The notes under the pieces: model-generated
The model's database searches: none
Seen by the model: only the letters and a program-made list of their open reading frames with translations
What the model was told of the DNA's origin: nothing
NCBI GenBank assembly: GCA_963977795.1
Contig: CAXBRB010000028.1
Coordinates: forward strand, 1-17,572
Direction of reading: 5' to 3'
Source: Bog-756 sp963977795
GTDB taxonomy: Bacteria > Actinomycetota > Acidimicrobiia > Acidimicrobiales > RAAP-2
DNA: 17,572 nucleotides
In this document: in pieces, positions 1-6,269 of the stretch
Layout of the letters: each line of letters starts with the position of its first letter
How positions within the stretch are numbered: position 1 is the first letter of the stretch
Position numbers and translations under genes: made by a program

Positions 1-279
1 CGGCGCCGTGGCCGGCTCGGGCCGGGTGCGCAGCGAGCCGGCCCGCCGCTTCAGCTCGTCGCCCCCGGCCTGGACCACGAACTGGCCCACCGCACGGGCC
101 GAGCCGACCTGGATGCCCAGGCGGGCGCGCCCACGCTCGGTCAGCCGAGGCAGCTCGTCGGCCACGGTCACCACCAGGCCGGTCGGCAGGTAGACGAAGA
201 GGTCGAGGACCCGCTCGCTGAGCGGCGGGTGGGAGCGGGTCTCCGCCTCCCCGGCGTCGGTGGCGTCGGTTCCGCTCAC
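1..279 (-). CDS. hypothetical protein, C-terminus cut by the window edge
   Basis: The minus-strand frame is open from a GTG at 279 to the left edge, giving the first 93 residues. The start is supported by a GTGA overlap: the GTG shares 4 nt with the TGA stop of the DUF4193-type gene upstream, an arrangement used elsewhere in this window. There is no ATG. I do not recognise the protein. The first 18 or so residues are polar and acidic. They are followed by a moderately hydrophobic stretch containing LFVYLPTGLVVTVADELP (about residues 24-41), which is amphipathic rather than a clear membrane span, and then a basic, Arg-rich part. Third codon positions are nearly all G or C, as in real genes here. 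Translational coupling to the upstream gene suggests a shared process, but no function can be assigned. Confidence 0.7.
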   Translation of the reverse strand, partial: MSGTDATDAGEAETRSHPPLSERVLDLFVYLPTGLVVTVADELPRLTERGRARLGIQVGSARAVGQFVVQAGGDELKRRAGSLRTRPEPATAP

Positions 280-728
280 ACGCAGTCCCGGCAGAGCATC
301 TTCTTCTTGTCGGCCAGCTGGTTCCCGTGCTTCACCAGGAAGCACGACCGGCACACGAACTCCCCCGGCTGCTTGGGCAGGACGCGCTCGACCCCGTCGG
401 CGCTCCGGTCCTCGGGCTCGGGAGCCTCCTCGTCGTCCTCCGGCTCTTCGACGACCAGGCGCTCCTTGAGGATGATGTCCAGGCTGGCCTCGACGTCCTC
501 GTCGTCGGCCAGCTCCTCGTCCTCGTCGCCGTCCTCGTCACCCTTGCCCGGGCGCTTGGCCGGCGGCTCCTCGTCCTCGTCCTCGTCGGCGCCGGCCCCG
601 GCGTCGTCATCGTCGTCGTCCTCACCGTCGAGGCCGAGATCCTCGTCCATATCCTCGTCGAGGTCGTCGATCTCCTCGTCGGCCAGGTCGTCTGGCTCTT
701 CGACCGGTTCGGGCGCTTTCTTTGCCAT
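276..728 (-). CDS. DUF4193-type protein, acidic, with C-terminal zinc ribbon
   Basis: Encodes 150 residues beginning MAKKAPEP; an ATG two codons upstream (734) is also possible. The C-terminal third matches the actinobacterial DUF4193 family: VERVLPKQPGEFVCRSCFLV, then KHGNQLADKK and CRDC. C126, C129, C146 and C149 form two CxxC knuckles that probably bind one zinc. Family members are usually about 100 residues, so this one is longer. The extra length is a low-complexity Asp/Glu region (about residues 8-105) including six consecutive Asp. The family has no established biochemical function. The stop codon overlaps the GTG of the next gene. A TAGGCT hexamer at 758-763 may be its own -10. The extended frame further upstream is not coding-like and is not used. 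Confidence 0.85.
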   Translation of the reverse strand: MAKKAPEPVEEPDDLADEEIDDLDEDMDEDLGLDGEDDDDDDAGAGADEDEDEEPPAKRPGKGDEDGDEDEELADDEDVEASLDIILKERLVVEEPEDDEEAPEPEDRSADGVERVLPKQPGEFVCRSCFLVKHGNQLADKKKMLCRDCV

Positions 729-757
729 GTCCATCTTTCGCTGGTGGTTGCGCGGGG

Positions 758-763
758 AGCCTA
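758..763 (-). promoter_or_regulatory. putative -10 hexamer for the DUF4193-type gene
   Basis: TAGGCT on the minus strand fits the TAnnnT pattern seen before many genes here. It lies 29 nt before the ATG at 728, giving a leader of roughly 20-25 nt. No convincing -35 is visible at 16-18 bp. Confidence 0.35.
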
Positions 764-939
764 GACGGCTCGTGCTCCGCTCGGTTCGGCGCCTTCGGCC
801 GGCGCGCCCCGGGATCATGCCAGGATCAGCCGGCCGATGGGTGCATGGCCCACGACAGCAGGCACGACCGGAACGGTGGGGCACGTCGGGCCGGACGAGG
901 GATCGGCCGACGGGGCCGGACGGGGCGGTGGGCCTCCGG

Positions 940-1126
940 TCAGGCGGTCCGACTCAAGGGATCTTTGGCACCACTCCCGTCGACCGGCAGCGTGCGCTGC
1001 CCGTCTCCAGGAGAGTTTTCTACTCGACCCCTTGAGCCGACCTCCGCCTCTCACAGCATCCCTCCCTCGGCACAGCGGACCAGGCCGGAGGCCGGGCCCG
1101 CCACCCCTCGGGGCGAACGGGACAGT
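940..1126 (-). ncRNA. candidate structured RNA or long structured leader, class unknown
   Basis: Downstream of a near-consensus promoter the minus strand folds well by eye. A long-range stem joins GGTC..CTCAAGGG (1042-1029) to CCCTTGAG..GACC (960-946), 12 pairs with a small internal loop. Inside it are a GTCGA/TCGAC helix, a small TCTC/GAGA hairpin and a GGCAGC/GCTGCC hairpin (1001-986). Two further GC-rich hairpins lie at about 1121-1097 and 1095-1080. No protein gene with normal third-position GC fits. I checked by eye against RNase P, tmRNA, SRP RNA, 5S and common riboswitch cores and found no match. The 3' end is not defined. From about 939 down to 735 I see nothing further except the weak promoter of the next gene. 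Confidence 0.3.
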
Positions 1127-1131
1127 GGCGA

Positions 1132-1160
1132 ACTCTAGGAACGGCACCACAAAGTGTCAA
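1132..1160 (-). promoter_or_regulatory. strong sigma70-type promoter, TTGACA-17-TAGAGT
   Basis: On the minus strand a perfect -35 TTGACA (1160-1155) is separated by exactly 17 bp from TAGAGT (1137-1132). Transcription would begin near 1126 and run leftward through the structured region toward the DUF4193-type gene about 400 nt away. This is the best -35/-10 pair found in the window; most genes here have only a recognisable -10. It starts just after the thyX-like terminator, so it opens a new unit. Confidence 0.65.
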
Positions 1161-1163
1161 ATG

Positions 1164-1213
1164 GAAAACACATGCCCTGACCTGGACTTTCGTCCAACAT
1201 CCCTGGTCAGGGC
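1164..1213 (-). terminator. putative intrinsic terminator of the thyX-like gene
   Basis: GCCCTGACC (1213-1205) pairs with GGTCAGGGC (1182-1174). Stacked within it is TGGAC-GAAA-GTCCA (1196-1183), giving a 14-bp stem with an 8-nt bulge on the 5' side and a GNRA-type tetraloop. It is followed by ATGTGTTTTCC, a short T run at 1167-1164. The TGA stop of the gene lies inside the 5' arm. The T tract is weak, so termination is likely but not certain. Confidence 0.55.
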
Positions 1214-2865
1214 GTTGTCGGTTCTCCCACCACCGAGAGCGAGCTGCGCCGCTGTTCGGCCCGACGCTCGGCGGCCAGCCGCTCGAGGTCCTCGGCGCCG
1301 TAGTCGACGTGCGACATGGCCTCGGCCAGCAGCCGGTGGCCGGCCACCTCGCCGATCTGGCGGTGCATCTCCTGGGCCACCCACCGGTAGCTGGCGTGCC
1401 CCTGAGGGCTGGACCGCAGCTCGAGGACGTGCATGGCCTCACGGGCGTTCATCTGCATCGAGTAGCGGATCCGGAAGGCCAGGGCCACCCCGTAGGCGGC
1501 CTGCTCGGGATGGCTGGGGGCCAGGGCCGCCACCAGGTCCCGGGAGCGCTCCATGGAGGCCACGTAGGGCTCGGAGAGGCCGGCCTCGGCCACCACCTCG
1601 GGCACGTCGTAGCCCAGGGCGGTGCCCAGCCGCTGCCACTCGATGGTCAGGATGCGGTGGCGCTGCAGGTCGCGGAAGGCGCCGTAGTCGGACACCACGT
1701 CGAAGCGGTAGTCGGTGCGCTCGAAGGCCCGGCCGGGCCGGTGGCGGCGGTTGGCCCGCTCCCCCACGTAGGCGGCCAGGATGGACCGCTTCTCCTCGGC
1801 CCCGAGGCGCCGCACCCGGTCCAGGACCTCGGCCTCGCTCCGGGCCGTCCGGGGGGCGCAGATGGCGGCCACCACCTTGTCCTCCCCGTCGGGGTCGAAG
1901 TCCACCAGGTCCACCGTGGGCCGGCCCGAGGGCCCCGACGGCACGTCCCCCTCGGGGGCGACCAGGTCGGGCAGCAGCTCGGCCACCCGCTCGGCCGTCG
2001 CCTCCCGGGTGGCGGCCAGGTAGGCCGACCACGCCCCGCCCCGGTCGGGCCGGTCCACCCGCTGGAGGAAGGAGGGGATGACCTTGCGGAGCTCGTCGAG
2101 CATCAGGGCGGCGTAGGCCTGCGCCTCGGGCAGCGGGTGGGAGCGCATGCGCAGAAGGAGCTGCTCGTAGGCCTGGCCGGTCCCGTAGATCCCGACGTTG
2201 GAGAGCGACCCGGCCGGCAGCAGGCCGCGCACGGCGTCCAGGGCCTTGGCCCGGATGGCCTGGCGGTGGACGAAGTCCGAGTCCCCCTCCTGGCGGGGAT
2301 GGCGCACGGCCAGCCAGGCCACGGCCTGCTCGAGCAGCTCGCTGTAGCTGTCGAACATCCGGTCCATGTCGCCCACGTAGCGGGCGCCCAGGGGCGAATC
2401 CAGCAGGCCCGGGTCCCGGTAGTAGCGGTAGTGGCCGGTGCTCAGGCGCTGGTCGTAGGCGATGTAGCGGGTCGACTGCTCAAGGTAGGCCATGAGGCGG
2501 CCCCACTCGAGCACCTTGGTCAGGACGTTCGAGGCCTGCTCGCAGGCCAGGTGGACCCCGCCCAGCTGGGCCACCGAGTCGTCCCCGTACTCGAAGAAGA
2601 CCTTCTCGTAGAGCTCCTCGGCCCGCTTGAGGCCGACGGTGGCATCCACCGAGGCGTCGCCGGAGATGTCCAGCTCCCCCACGAACTCGTCCAGGAAGAG
2701 GCGCCGCAGGCTCTTGTGCGAGCGCGAGTACCGGGCGAACAGGGCGCCCTTGACCACCTCGGGCAGGTTGACCAGGGCGTACACGGGCCGGTCGAGGTTG
2801 GTGACGTAGTGCCGGAGGACGTCCTCCTCATCGGCGCTGAAGGTCTCCACGGCGTAGGGGAACAT
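1207..2865 (-). CDS. two-domain ThyX-family protein (flavin-dependent thymidylate synthase homologue)
   Basis: 552 residues, about twice the usual ThyX length. ThyX makes dTMP from dUMP using FAD, NADPH and methylene-tetrahydrofolate, and binds dUMP and flavin through RHRxxSxNExSxRY. Two tandem ThyX-like domains are visible. Residues 121-134 read WGRLMAYLEQSTRY and keep only the second half of the motif (ExSxRY). Residues 402-415 read RHRILTIEWQRLGT and keep only the first half (RHR). The C-terminal domain also has NAREAMHVLELR (473-484), the family's NARxxxHxxxLR-type motif, and the N-terminal domain has an equivalent GLLPAGSLSN region (214-223). Family assignment is firm; thymidylate synthase activity is uncertain because neither domain has a full motif. 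The ATG is preceded by a TAGTGT hexamer that overlaps the helicase stop codon. No canonical thyA is in the window. Confidence 0.85.
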   Translation of the reverse strand: MFPYAVETFSADEEDVLRHYVTNLDRPVYALVNLPEVVKGALFARYSRSHKSLRRLFLDEFVGELDISGDASVDATVGLKRAEELYEKVFFEYGDDSVAQLGGVHLACEQASNVLTKVLEWGRLMAYLEQSTRYIAYDQRLSTGHYRYYRDPGLLDSPLGARYVGDMDRMFDSYSELLEQAVAWLAVRHPRQEGDSDFVHRQAIRAKALDAVRGLLPAGSLSNVGIYGTGQAYEQLLLRMRSHPLPEAQAYAALMLDELRKVIPSFLQRVDRPDRGGAWSAYLAATREATAERVAELLPDLVAPEGDVPSGPSGRPTVDLVDFDPDGEDKVVAAICAPRTARSEAEVLDRVRRLGAEEKRSILAAYVGERANRRHRPGRAFERTDYRFDVVSDYGAFRDLQRHRILTIEWQRLGTALGYDVPEVVAEAGLSEPYVASMERSRDLVAALAPSHPEQAAYGVALAFRIRYSMQMNAREAMHVLELRSSPQGHASYRWVAQEMHRQIGEVAGHRLLAEAMSHVDYGAEDLERLAAERRAEQRRSSLSVVGEPTTP

Positions 2866-2874
2866 GCTCGGACG

Positions 2875-2880
2875 ACACTA
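2875..2880 (-). promoter_or_regulatory. putative -10 hexamer for the thyX-like gene
   Basis: TAGTGT on the minus strand, 9 nt before the ATG at 2865, with no Shine-Dalgarno between. Its TAG is the stop codon of the helicase gene. It fits the near-leaderless pattern of other genes here, though the spacing is at the long end. Confidence 0.35.
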
Positions 2881-4923
2881 CGACGCCGATGGGCCACCTG
2901 GCGCGGACCCCTGGCGGGCCGGGTCGTCGGCCCCGATCACCCCCCGGCGCAGCAGCGCCTGGGCCAGGGCGGCGGCATCGGCGACAGCCGGATCGGCGGA
3001 CACCTGGCCGATCTGGCGCAGCAGGTCGATGAGCATGCGCACGTTGCGCACGAAGTCCCCGGGGGCCACCTCGGCCTCCCGCAGCACCCGGTCCAGGGGG
3101 GCGCCGGACGCCCACGAGGCCACGGCCCGGGCCAGGCCCCCGTCCGGCCGACGGGTGCGGCGCAGGCCGACGGCCCGCTCGGATCTGCGGAGGGCGCCGG
3201 CGAGGCCCTCGACGGCGGCGAGGCGCTCCACCACGACGGCCTGGCGGGGCACCGGCGGGTCCTCGGCGGCTCCCCGGGCCTCGAAGGTGAGGGCCGAGAC
3301 CACTGCGGCCAGCTCGTCGGGGGCCAGACCGGCCAGCAGGCCCTCCCGGAGGACCTCGGCCACCAGGAGGTCGCCCTCGTGGTAGATCCCGGCCAGGCGG
3401 CTTCCGGCCGGAGTGAGCGACCACCCGTCCACGTAGCCCCGCTCCCCCAGCACGGCCAGCCGGCGGTCGAGCAGGGCCACCAGGGAGACCGAGTCGGGCG
3501 GCGCCTGCCACTGCCCGTAGGAGGCGGCCAGCAGCGCCTCGGCCTCGGCCCGGGTCCACCGGCGCACCAGGTTGACGGCCAGGTTGTAGGTGGGGTGGAA
3601 CGACGAGACCAGGTCGGGCGGGCGGGCCAGGGCGGTGGCCGCCACCGTGCGGAAGGAGGTGGCCGGGTGCCACAGCACCAAGGCGTGGCCCACCGTGTCG
3701 ATGCCCCGGCGGCCGGCCCGGCCGGTCAGCTGCTGATACTCGCCCGACGTGAGCGCCGAGGTGTCGCCGCCCCGGAACTTGGCGAAGCGCTCCACCACCA
3801 CCGTGCGGGCCGGCATGTTGATGCCGAGCGCCAGGGTCTCGGTGGCGAACACCACCTGGAGGAGGCCCTCGGCGAAGCACTGCTCGACGGCCTGGCGGAA
3901 GGCCGGGACCATCCCGGCGTGGTGGGCGGCCACCCCGGCCTCCAGTGCGGCCAGGAAGGTGCCGTAGCCGAGCGTGCGCAGATCGTCGTCGGCCAGGCGC
4001 TCCACCGCCGCCTCGGCCACGGCCCGGATCCGGGCACGCGCCGCATCGTCGGCCAGGCGCACGCCGTCCTCCAGCAGGTGGCGGACGGCGTCGTCGCAGG
4101 CCGCCCGGGAGAAGATGAAGGTGATGGCCGGGAGCATGCCGGCCCGGGCCAGCTCCTCGACCACCTCGGTGCGCCGGGGCGTGCGGAACCTCCGGCGCAG
4201 GTGGGCCTGGCGGGCCTGGCGGGCCTGGCGCTCGTCGAGGCGCAGCCCGTCCGGGTTGGGCGCGCCGTCGCGGAGCAGCGGGAGCACGTGGATGCCGTCC
4301 CGGCCCCGCTCGGCCACGGCGAAGTGGTGATGGAGGGTCACCGGGCGGTGGGCCTCGACCACCACCCGGGTCACCCCCCGCACCGAGGTGAGCCACCGGC
4401 CGAAGTCCCGGGCGTTGGCCACGGTGGCCGAGAGGCTGACGAAGGCCACCCCCGGCGGGGTGAGCACCAGCACCTCCTCCCACACCGAGCCCCGGTAGGG
4501 GTCCTGGAGGTAGTGGACCTCGTCGAGCACCACCACGGCCAGCCCGTCCAGCAGCGGCGAGCGGACGAAGAGCATGTTGCGCAGCACCTCGGTGGTCATC
4601 ACCACCACCGGGGCCCGGGGCTGGAAGGAGACGTCGCCGGTCAGGAGGCCCACCCGGTCGGCGCCGAAGCGCTCGGACAGCTCGGCGAACTTCTGGTTGG
4701 AGAGGGCCTTGATGGGCGTGGTGTAGAACGCCTTCCCGCCGGCGGCCAGCGCCCGGGCCACGCCGTAGGCCGCCACCAGGGTCTTTCCCGAGCCGGTCGG
4801 GGCGGCCACCAGGACCGACTCCCCCCGGTCGAGGGCATCCATGGCCTGGGCCTGGAAGCCGTCGAGGGGGAAGCCCAGATCGGCCTCGAAGCCCGACCGG
4901 ACCACCTCGGTCCCGGCGGTCAC
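2878..4923 (-). CDS. helY: Ski2/Mtr4-like DEVH-box RNA helicase (HelY type)
   Basis: 681 residues from a GTG whose GTGA overlaps the tatC stop. In-frame sequence upstream of this is antisense-like and out of frame with tatC, so it is excluded. Superfamily 2 motifs appear in order: Walker A APTGSGKT (41-48), TTPIKALSNQK (68-78), DEVH (134-137), SAT (165-167), ALGINMPARTVV (365-376) and QLTGRAGRRG (398-407). The DEVH box and the post-motif pattern place it with Ski2/Mtr4/HelY helicases, which unwind structured RNA with ATP. M. tuberculosis HelY is about 900 residues, so roughly 200 are missing here, apparently in the C-terminal half. The tatA-tatC-helY order is the same as in mycobacteria, supporting orthology. 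A triple QAR repeat (about 233-240) lies in a charged linker. Confidence 0.88.
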   Translation of the reverse strand: MTAGTEVVRSGFEADLGFPLDGFQAQAMDALDRGESVLVAAPTGSGKTLVAAYGVARALAAGGKAFYTTPIKALSNQKFAELSERFGADRVGLLTGDVSFQPRAPVVVMTTEVLRNMLFVRSPLLDGLAVVVLDEVHYLQDPYRGSVWEEVLVLTPPGVAFVSLSATVANARDFGRWLTSVRGVTRVVVEAHRPVTLHHHFAVAERGRDGIHVLPLLRDGAPNPDGLRLDERQARQARQAHLRRRFRTPRRTEVVEELARAGMLPAITFIFSRAACDDAVRHLLEDGVRLADDAARARIRAVAEAAVERLADDDLRTLGYGTFLAALEAGVAAHHAGMVPAFRQAVEQCFAEGLLQVVFATETLALGINMPARTVVVERFAKFRGGDTSALTSGEYQQLTGRAGRRGIDTVGHALVLWHPATSFRTVAATALARPPDLVSSFHPTYNLAVNLVRRWTRAEAEALLAASYGQWQAPPDSVSLVALLDRRLAVLGERGYVDGWSLTPAGSRLAGIYHEGDLLVAEVLREGLLAGLAPDELAAVVSALTFEARGAAEDPPVPRQAVVVERLAAVEGLAGALRRSERAVGLRRTRRPDGGLARAVASWASGAPLDRVLREAEVAPGDFVRNVRMLIDLLRQIGQVSADPAVADAAALAQALLRRGVIGADDPARQGSAPGGPSAS

Positions 4924-5696
4924 CGGCGCAGGAGCTTGCCGATGAGGATGGAGAGCTCGTAGAAGAGGTAGAGGGGCACGGCCATGGCCAGCATGGAGAA
5001 GGGGTCCGAGCTGGGGGTGAACACCCCGGCCACCACCACGATGGCGATGATGGCCCACCGGCGCCACGAGGCCAGCTGGGCCGGGGAGAGCACCCCGGCC
5101 ACCTCGAGCGAGACGAGCAGCACCGGGATCTCGAAGGTCACCCCGAAGGCCACCATGAGCAGGACGATCAGGCTCAGGTACTTGTTGGGGTCGAGGATCT
5201 GGGTGAGCGAGGGGCCGCCGACCGCGTCCAGCCACTGGAGGGCGTGCGGGAACACCAGGTAGGCCACGGCGGCCCCCAGGGCGAAGAGCCCGATGGAGGC
5301 GCCGATGAACGGCAGGGCGTACCGCTTCTCCTTGGGGTTGAGCCCCGGGGTGATGAACCGCCACAGCTCCCACAGCCACACCGGGGAGGCCAGGAACAGA
5401 CCGCCGTAGGCGGCCAGCTTGATCCGCAGGGCCAGGCCGTCGAGGGGCCCGGTGACGTAGAACGAGCAGTGGCCGGGGGCCACCGTGCAGTAGGGGTGCT
5501 TGAGGGCGGCCAGGATGGCGTCGTAGCCGATGAAGGCGACCACGGCGGCCACGACGAAGGCGGCGGCCGAGATGAGGACCCGACGGCGCAGCTCCACCAG
5601 GTGCTGGCCCATGGTCATGGCGTCCGGGCTGGGCCGCTCGGCGGCCCGCCGCCTCAGCGAGAGCGCCACGGCCCCTCCCCCGGCGCGCTCAGCCAT
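4920..5696 (-). CDS. tatC: twin-arginine translocase subunit TatC
   Basis: 258 residues, six predicted membrane segments, the usual TatC size. TatC is the integral membrane receptor that recognises twin-arginine signal peptides of folded proteins. Visible family features are MGQHLVELRRRV (29-40) with the conserved Glu35, PVWLWELWRFITPGL (105-119), then NPKEKR with Glu123, and FTPSSDPFS (226-234) before the last segments. The ATG at 5696 lies 22 nt after the tatB stop but has no Shine-Dalgarno. A GTG at 5669 is preceded by GGGGGAGGGG and could be the true start, giving 249 residues; the first 26 residues are not conserved. The stop overlaps the helicase GTG. Its pairing with an adjacent TatA/B-family gene matches the classic tat locus. 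Confidence 0.95.
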   Translation of the reverse strand: MAERAGGGAVALSLRRRAAERPSPDAMTMGQHLVELRRRVLISAAAFVVAAVVAFIGYDAILAALKHPYCTVAPGHCSFYVTGPLDGLALRIKLAAYGGLFLASPVWLWELWRFITPGLNPKEKRYALPFIGASIGLFALGAAVAYLVFPHALQWLDAVGGPSLTQILDPNKYLSLIVLLMVAFGVTFEIPVLLVSLEVAGVLSPAQLASWRRWAIIAIVVVAGVFTPSSDPFSMLAMAVPLYLFYELSILIGKLLRR

Positions 5697-5718
5697 GCGG
5701 TCGACGACGGGCCCATGG

Positions 5719-6192
5719 TCAGTTCAGGGAGGGGTCGTCGGGCGCCACGGGGCCCCCGCTGCGGACCCGGTGGATGCCGTCGAGGCGTGCCGTCCCCTGG
5801 GGATCGCGCACCGTCACCCCCGGGAGGGTCGACTCCTCGGTGCTCGCCACCGTCCCGGCCGGGCGGTTGGCTGTCGTGGCGGGCTGGACGGCGTCGCCGA
5901 CCGGTTCGGCCATCCCGTCGGCGGGCGCCGCCGCCTCGTTCTCGGTCAGGTGGGCGTCGGCCAGGGTGTCCAGGAACGAGAGGGGCGAGCGCACGGCCTG
6001 GGTGATCTTCTCGGTGGAGGGCAGGTCGGGGAAGTTCCCCCGCACGTCGTCCTCGAAGCGCTGGCGGAACGTCCGGAACTGCGACCAGAACGATCCGACT
6101 TGGCGGGCCATGCCGGGCAGCTTGTCGGGGCCCAGCACGATCAGGGCCACCACCAGGATGACCACCAGCTTCGCCGGGCTCAGGAAGGGCAC
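5719..6192 (-). CDS. tatB: Sec-independent translocase subunit, TatB-like
   Basis: 157 residues from a GTG. One N-terminal membrane span (about 7-20, LVVILVVALIVL) is followed by the GP hinge (21-22) in GPDKLPGMARQVGSFW, then an amphipathic helix to about 50 and a long polar tail rich in Ala, Pro, Thr and Glu. The TatA/TatB fold is certain. The GPxxLP hinge fits TatB better than TatA, which usually has GxxKLP preceded by Phe-Gly. TatB works with TatC in recognising twin-arginine signals; TatA forms the pore. In mycobacteria the gene next to tatC is tatA, so either this subunit does both jobs or tatA is elsewhere. TAGACT ends 6 nt before the GTG and there is no Shine-Dalgarno, so the mRNA is probably leaderless. 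Confidence 0.85.
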   Translation of the reverse strand: MPFLSPAKLVVILVVALIVLGPDKLPGMARQVGSFWSQFRTFRQRFEDDVRGNFPDLPSTEKITQAVRSPLSFLDTLADAHLTENEAAAPADGMAEPVGDAVQPATTANRPAGTVASTEESTLPGVTVRDPQGTARLDGIHRVRSGGPVAPDDPSLN

Positions 6193-6198
6193 CGGTGA

Positions 6199-6204
6199 AG
6201 TCTA
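6199..6204 (-). promoter_or_regulatory. -10 hexamer for leaderless tatB
   Basis: TAGACT on the minus strand, followed by 6 nt and the GTG start at 6192. The 19-bp direct repeats at 6207-6255 sit just upstream, where -35 and activator contacts would be. Confidence 0.5.
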
Positions 6205-6206
6205 CC

Positions 6207-6255
6207 GAGGGCCGGTCACACCCGGAGGGCCGGTCACAACCCGGAGGGCCGGTGC
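6207..6255. repeat. three tandem 17-19 bp repeats upstream of tatB
   Basis: The core GAGGGCCGGT occurs at 6207-6216, 6225-6234 and 6244-6253, so copies are spaced 18 and 19 bp. The first two continue with CACA and a C-rich end; the third diverges after the core. They fill most of the 77-bp lepB-tatB gap and abut the tatB -10. They may be protein-binding sites or simple slippage repeats. Confidence 0.7.
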
Positions 6256-6269
6256 CGCCGGCGGGCGGC

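Noticed and set aside
229..1035. Plus-strand frame with long Ser runs
   Set aside because: The Ser runs are the complement of Asp/Glu codons of the DUF4193-type protein; no independent start signal.
946..1042. Possible SAM-I riboswitch because of GGTGCCAAA near the closing stem
   Set aside because: The required core (GGCAACC-type segment and k-turn) is missing and the downstream gene has no link to methionine.
815..1150. Minus-strand frame of about 80-110 codons in the intergenic region, with a GGAGGG before a GTG
   Set aside because: Third codon positions are only about 60% G or C against roughly 90% in neighbours, and the product has no domain. The sequence is better explained as structured RNA.
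1174..1213. GAAAGTCC-type sequence resembling the RNase P RNA core
   Set aside because: Only the GGAC-GAAA-GTCC tetraloop hairpin is present; other conserved rnpB segments are absent.
4201..4229. Three copies of a 9-bp repeat inside the helicase gene
   Set aside because: It encodes a short QAR linker repeat within the protein and needs no separate explanation.
1309..4962. Very long plus-strand open frame of 1217 codons opposite the thyX-like and helicase genes
   Set aside because: It is antisense to two genes with clear motifs, has no recognisable domain, and is rich in Gly, His and Val as expected from the mirror of high-GC codons.
4923..5379. N-terminal extension of the helicase frame across tatC
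   Set aside because: The extension has no helicase-like sequence, is a shadow of tatC in another frame, and the GTGA overlap gives a better start.
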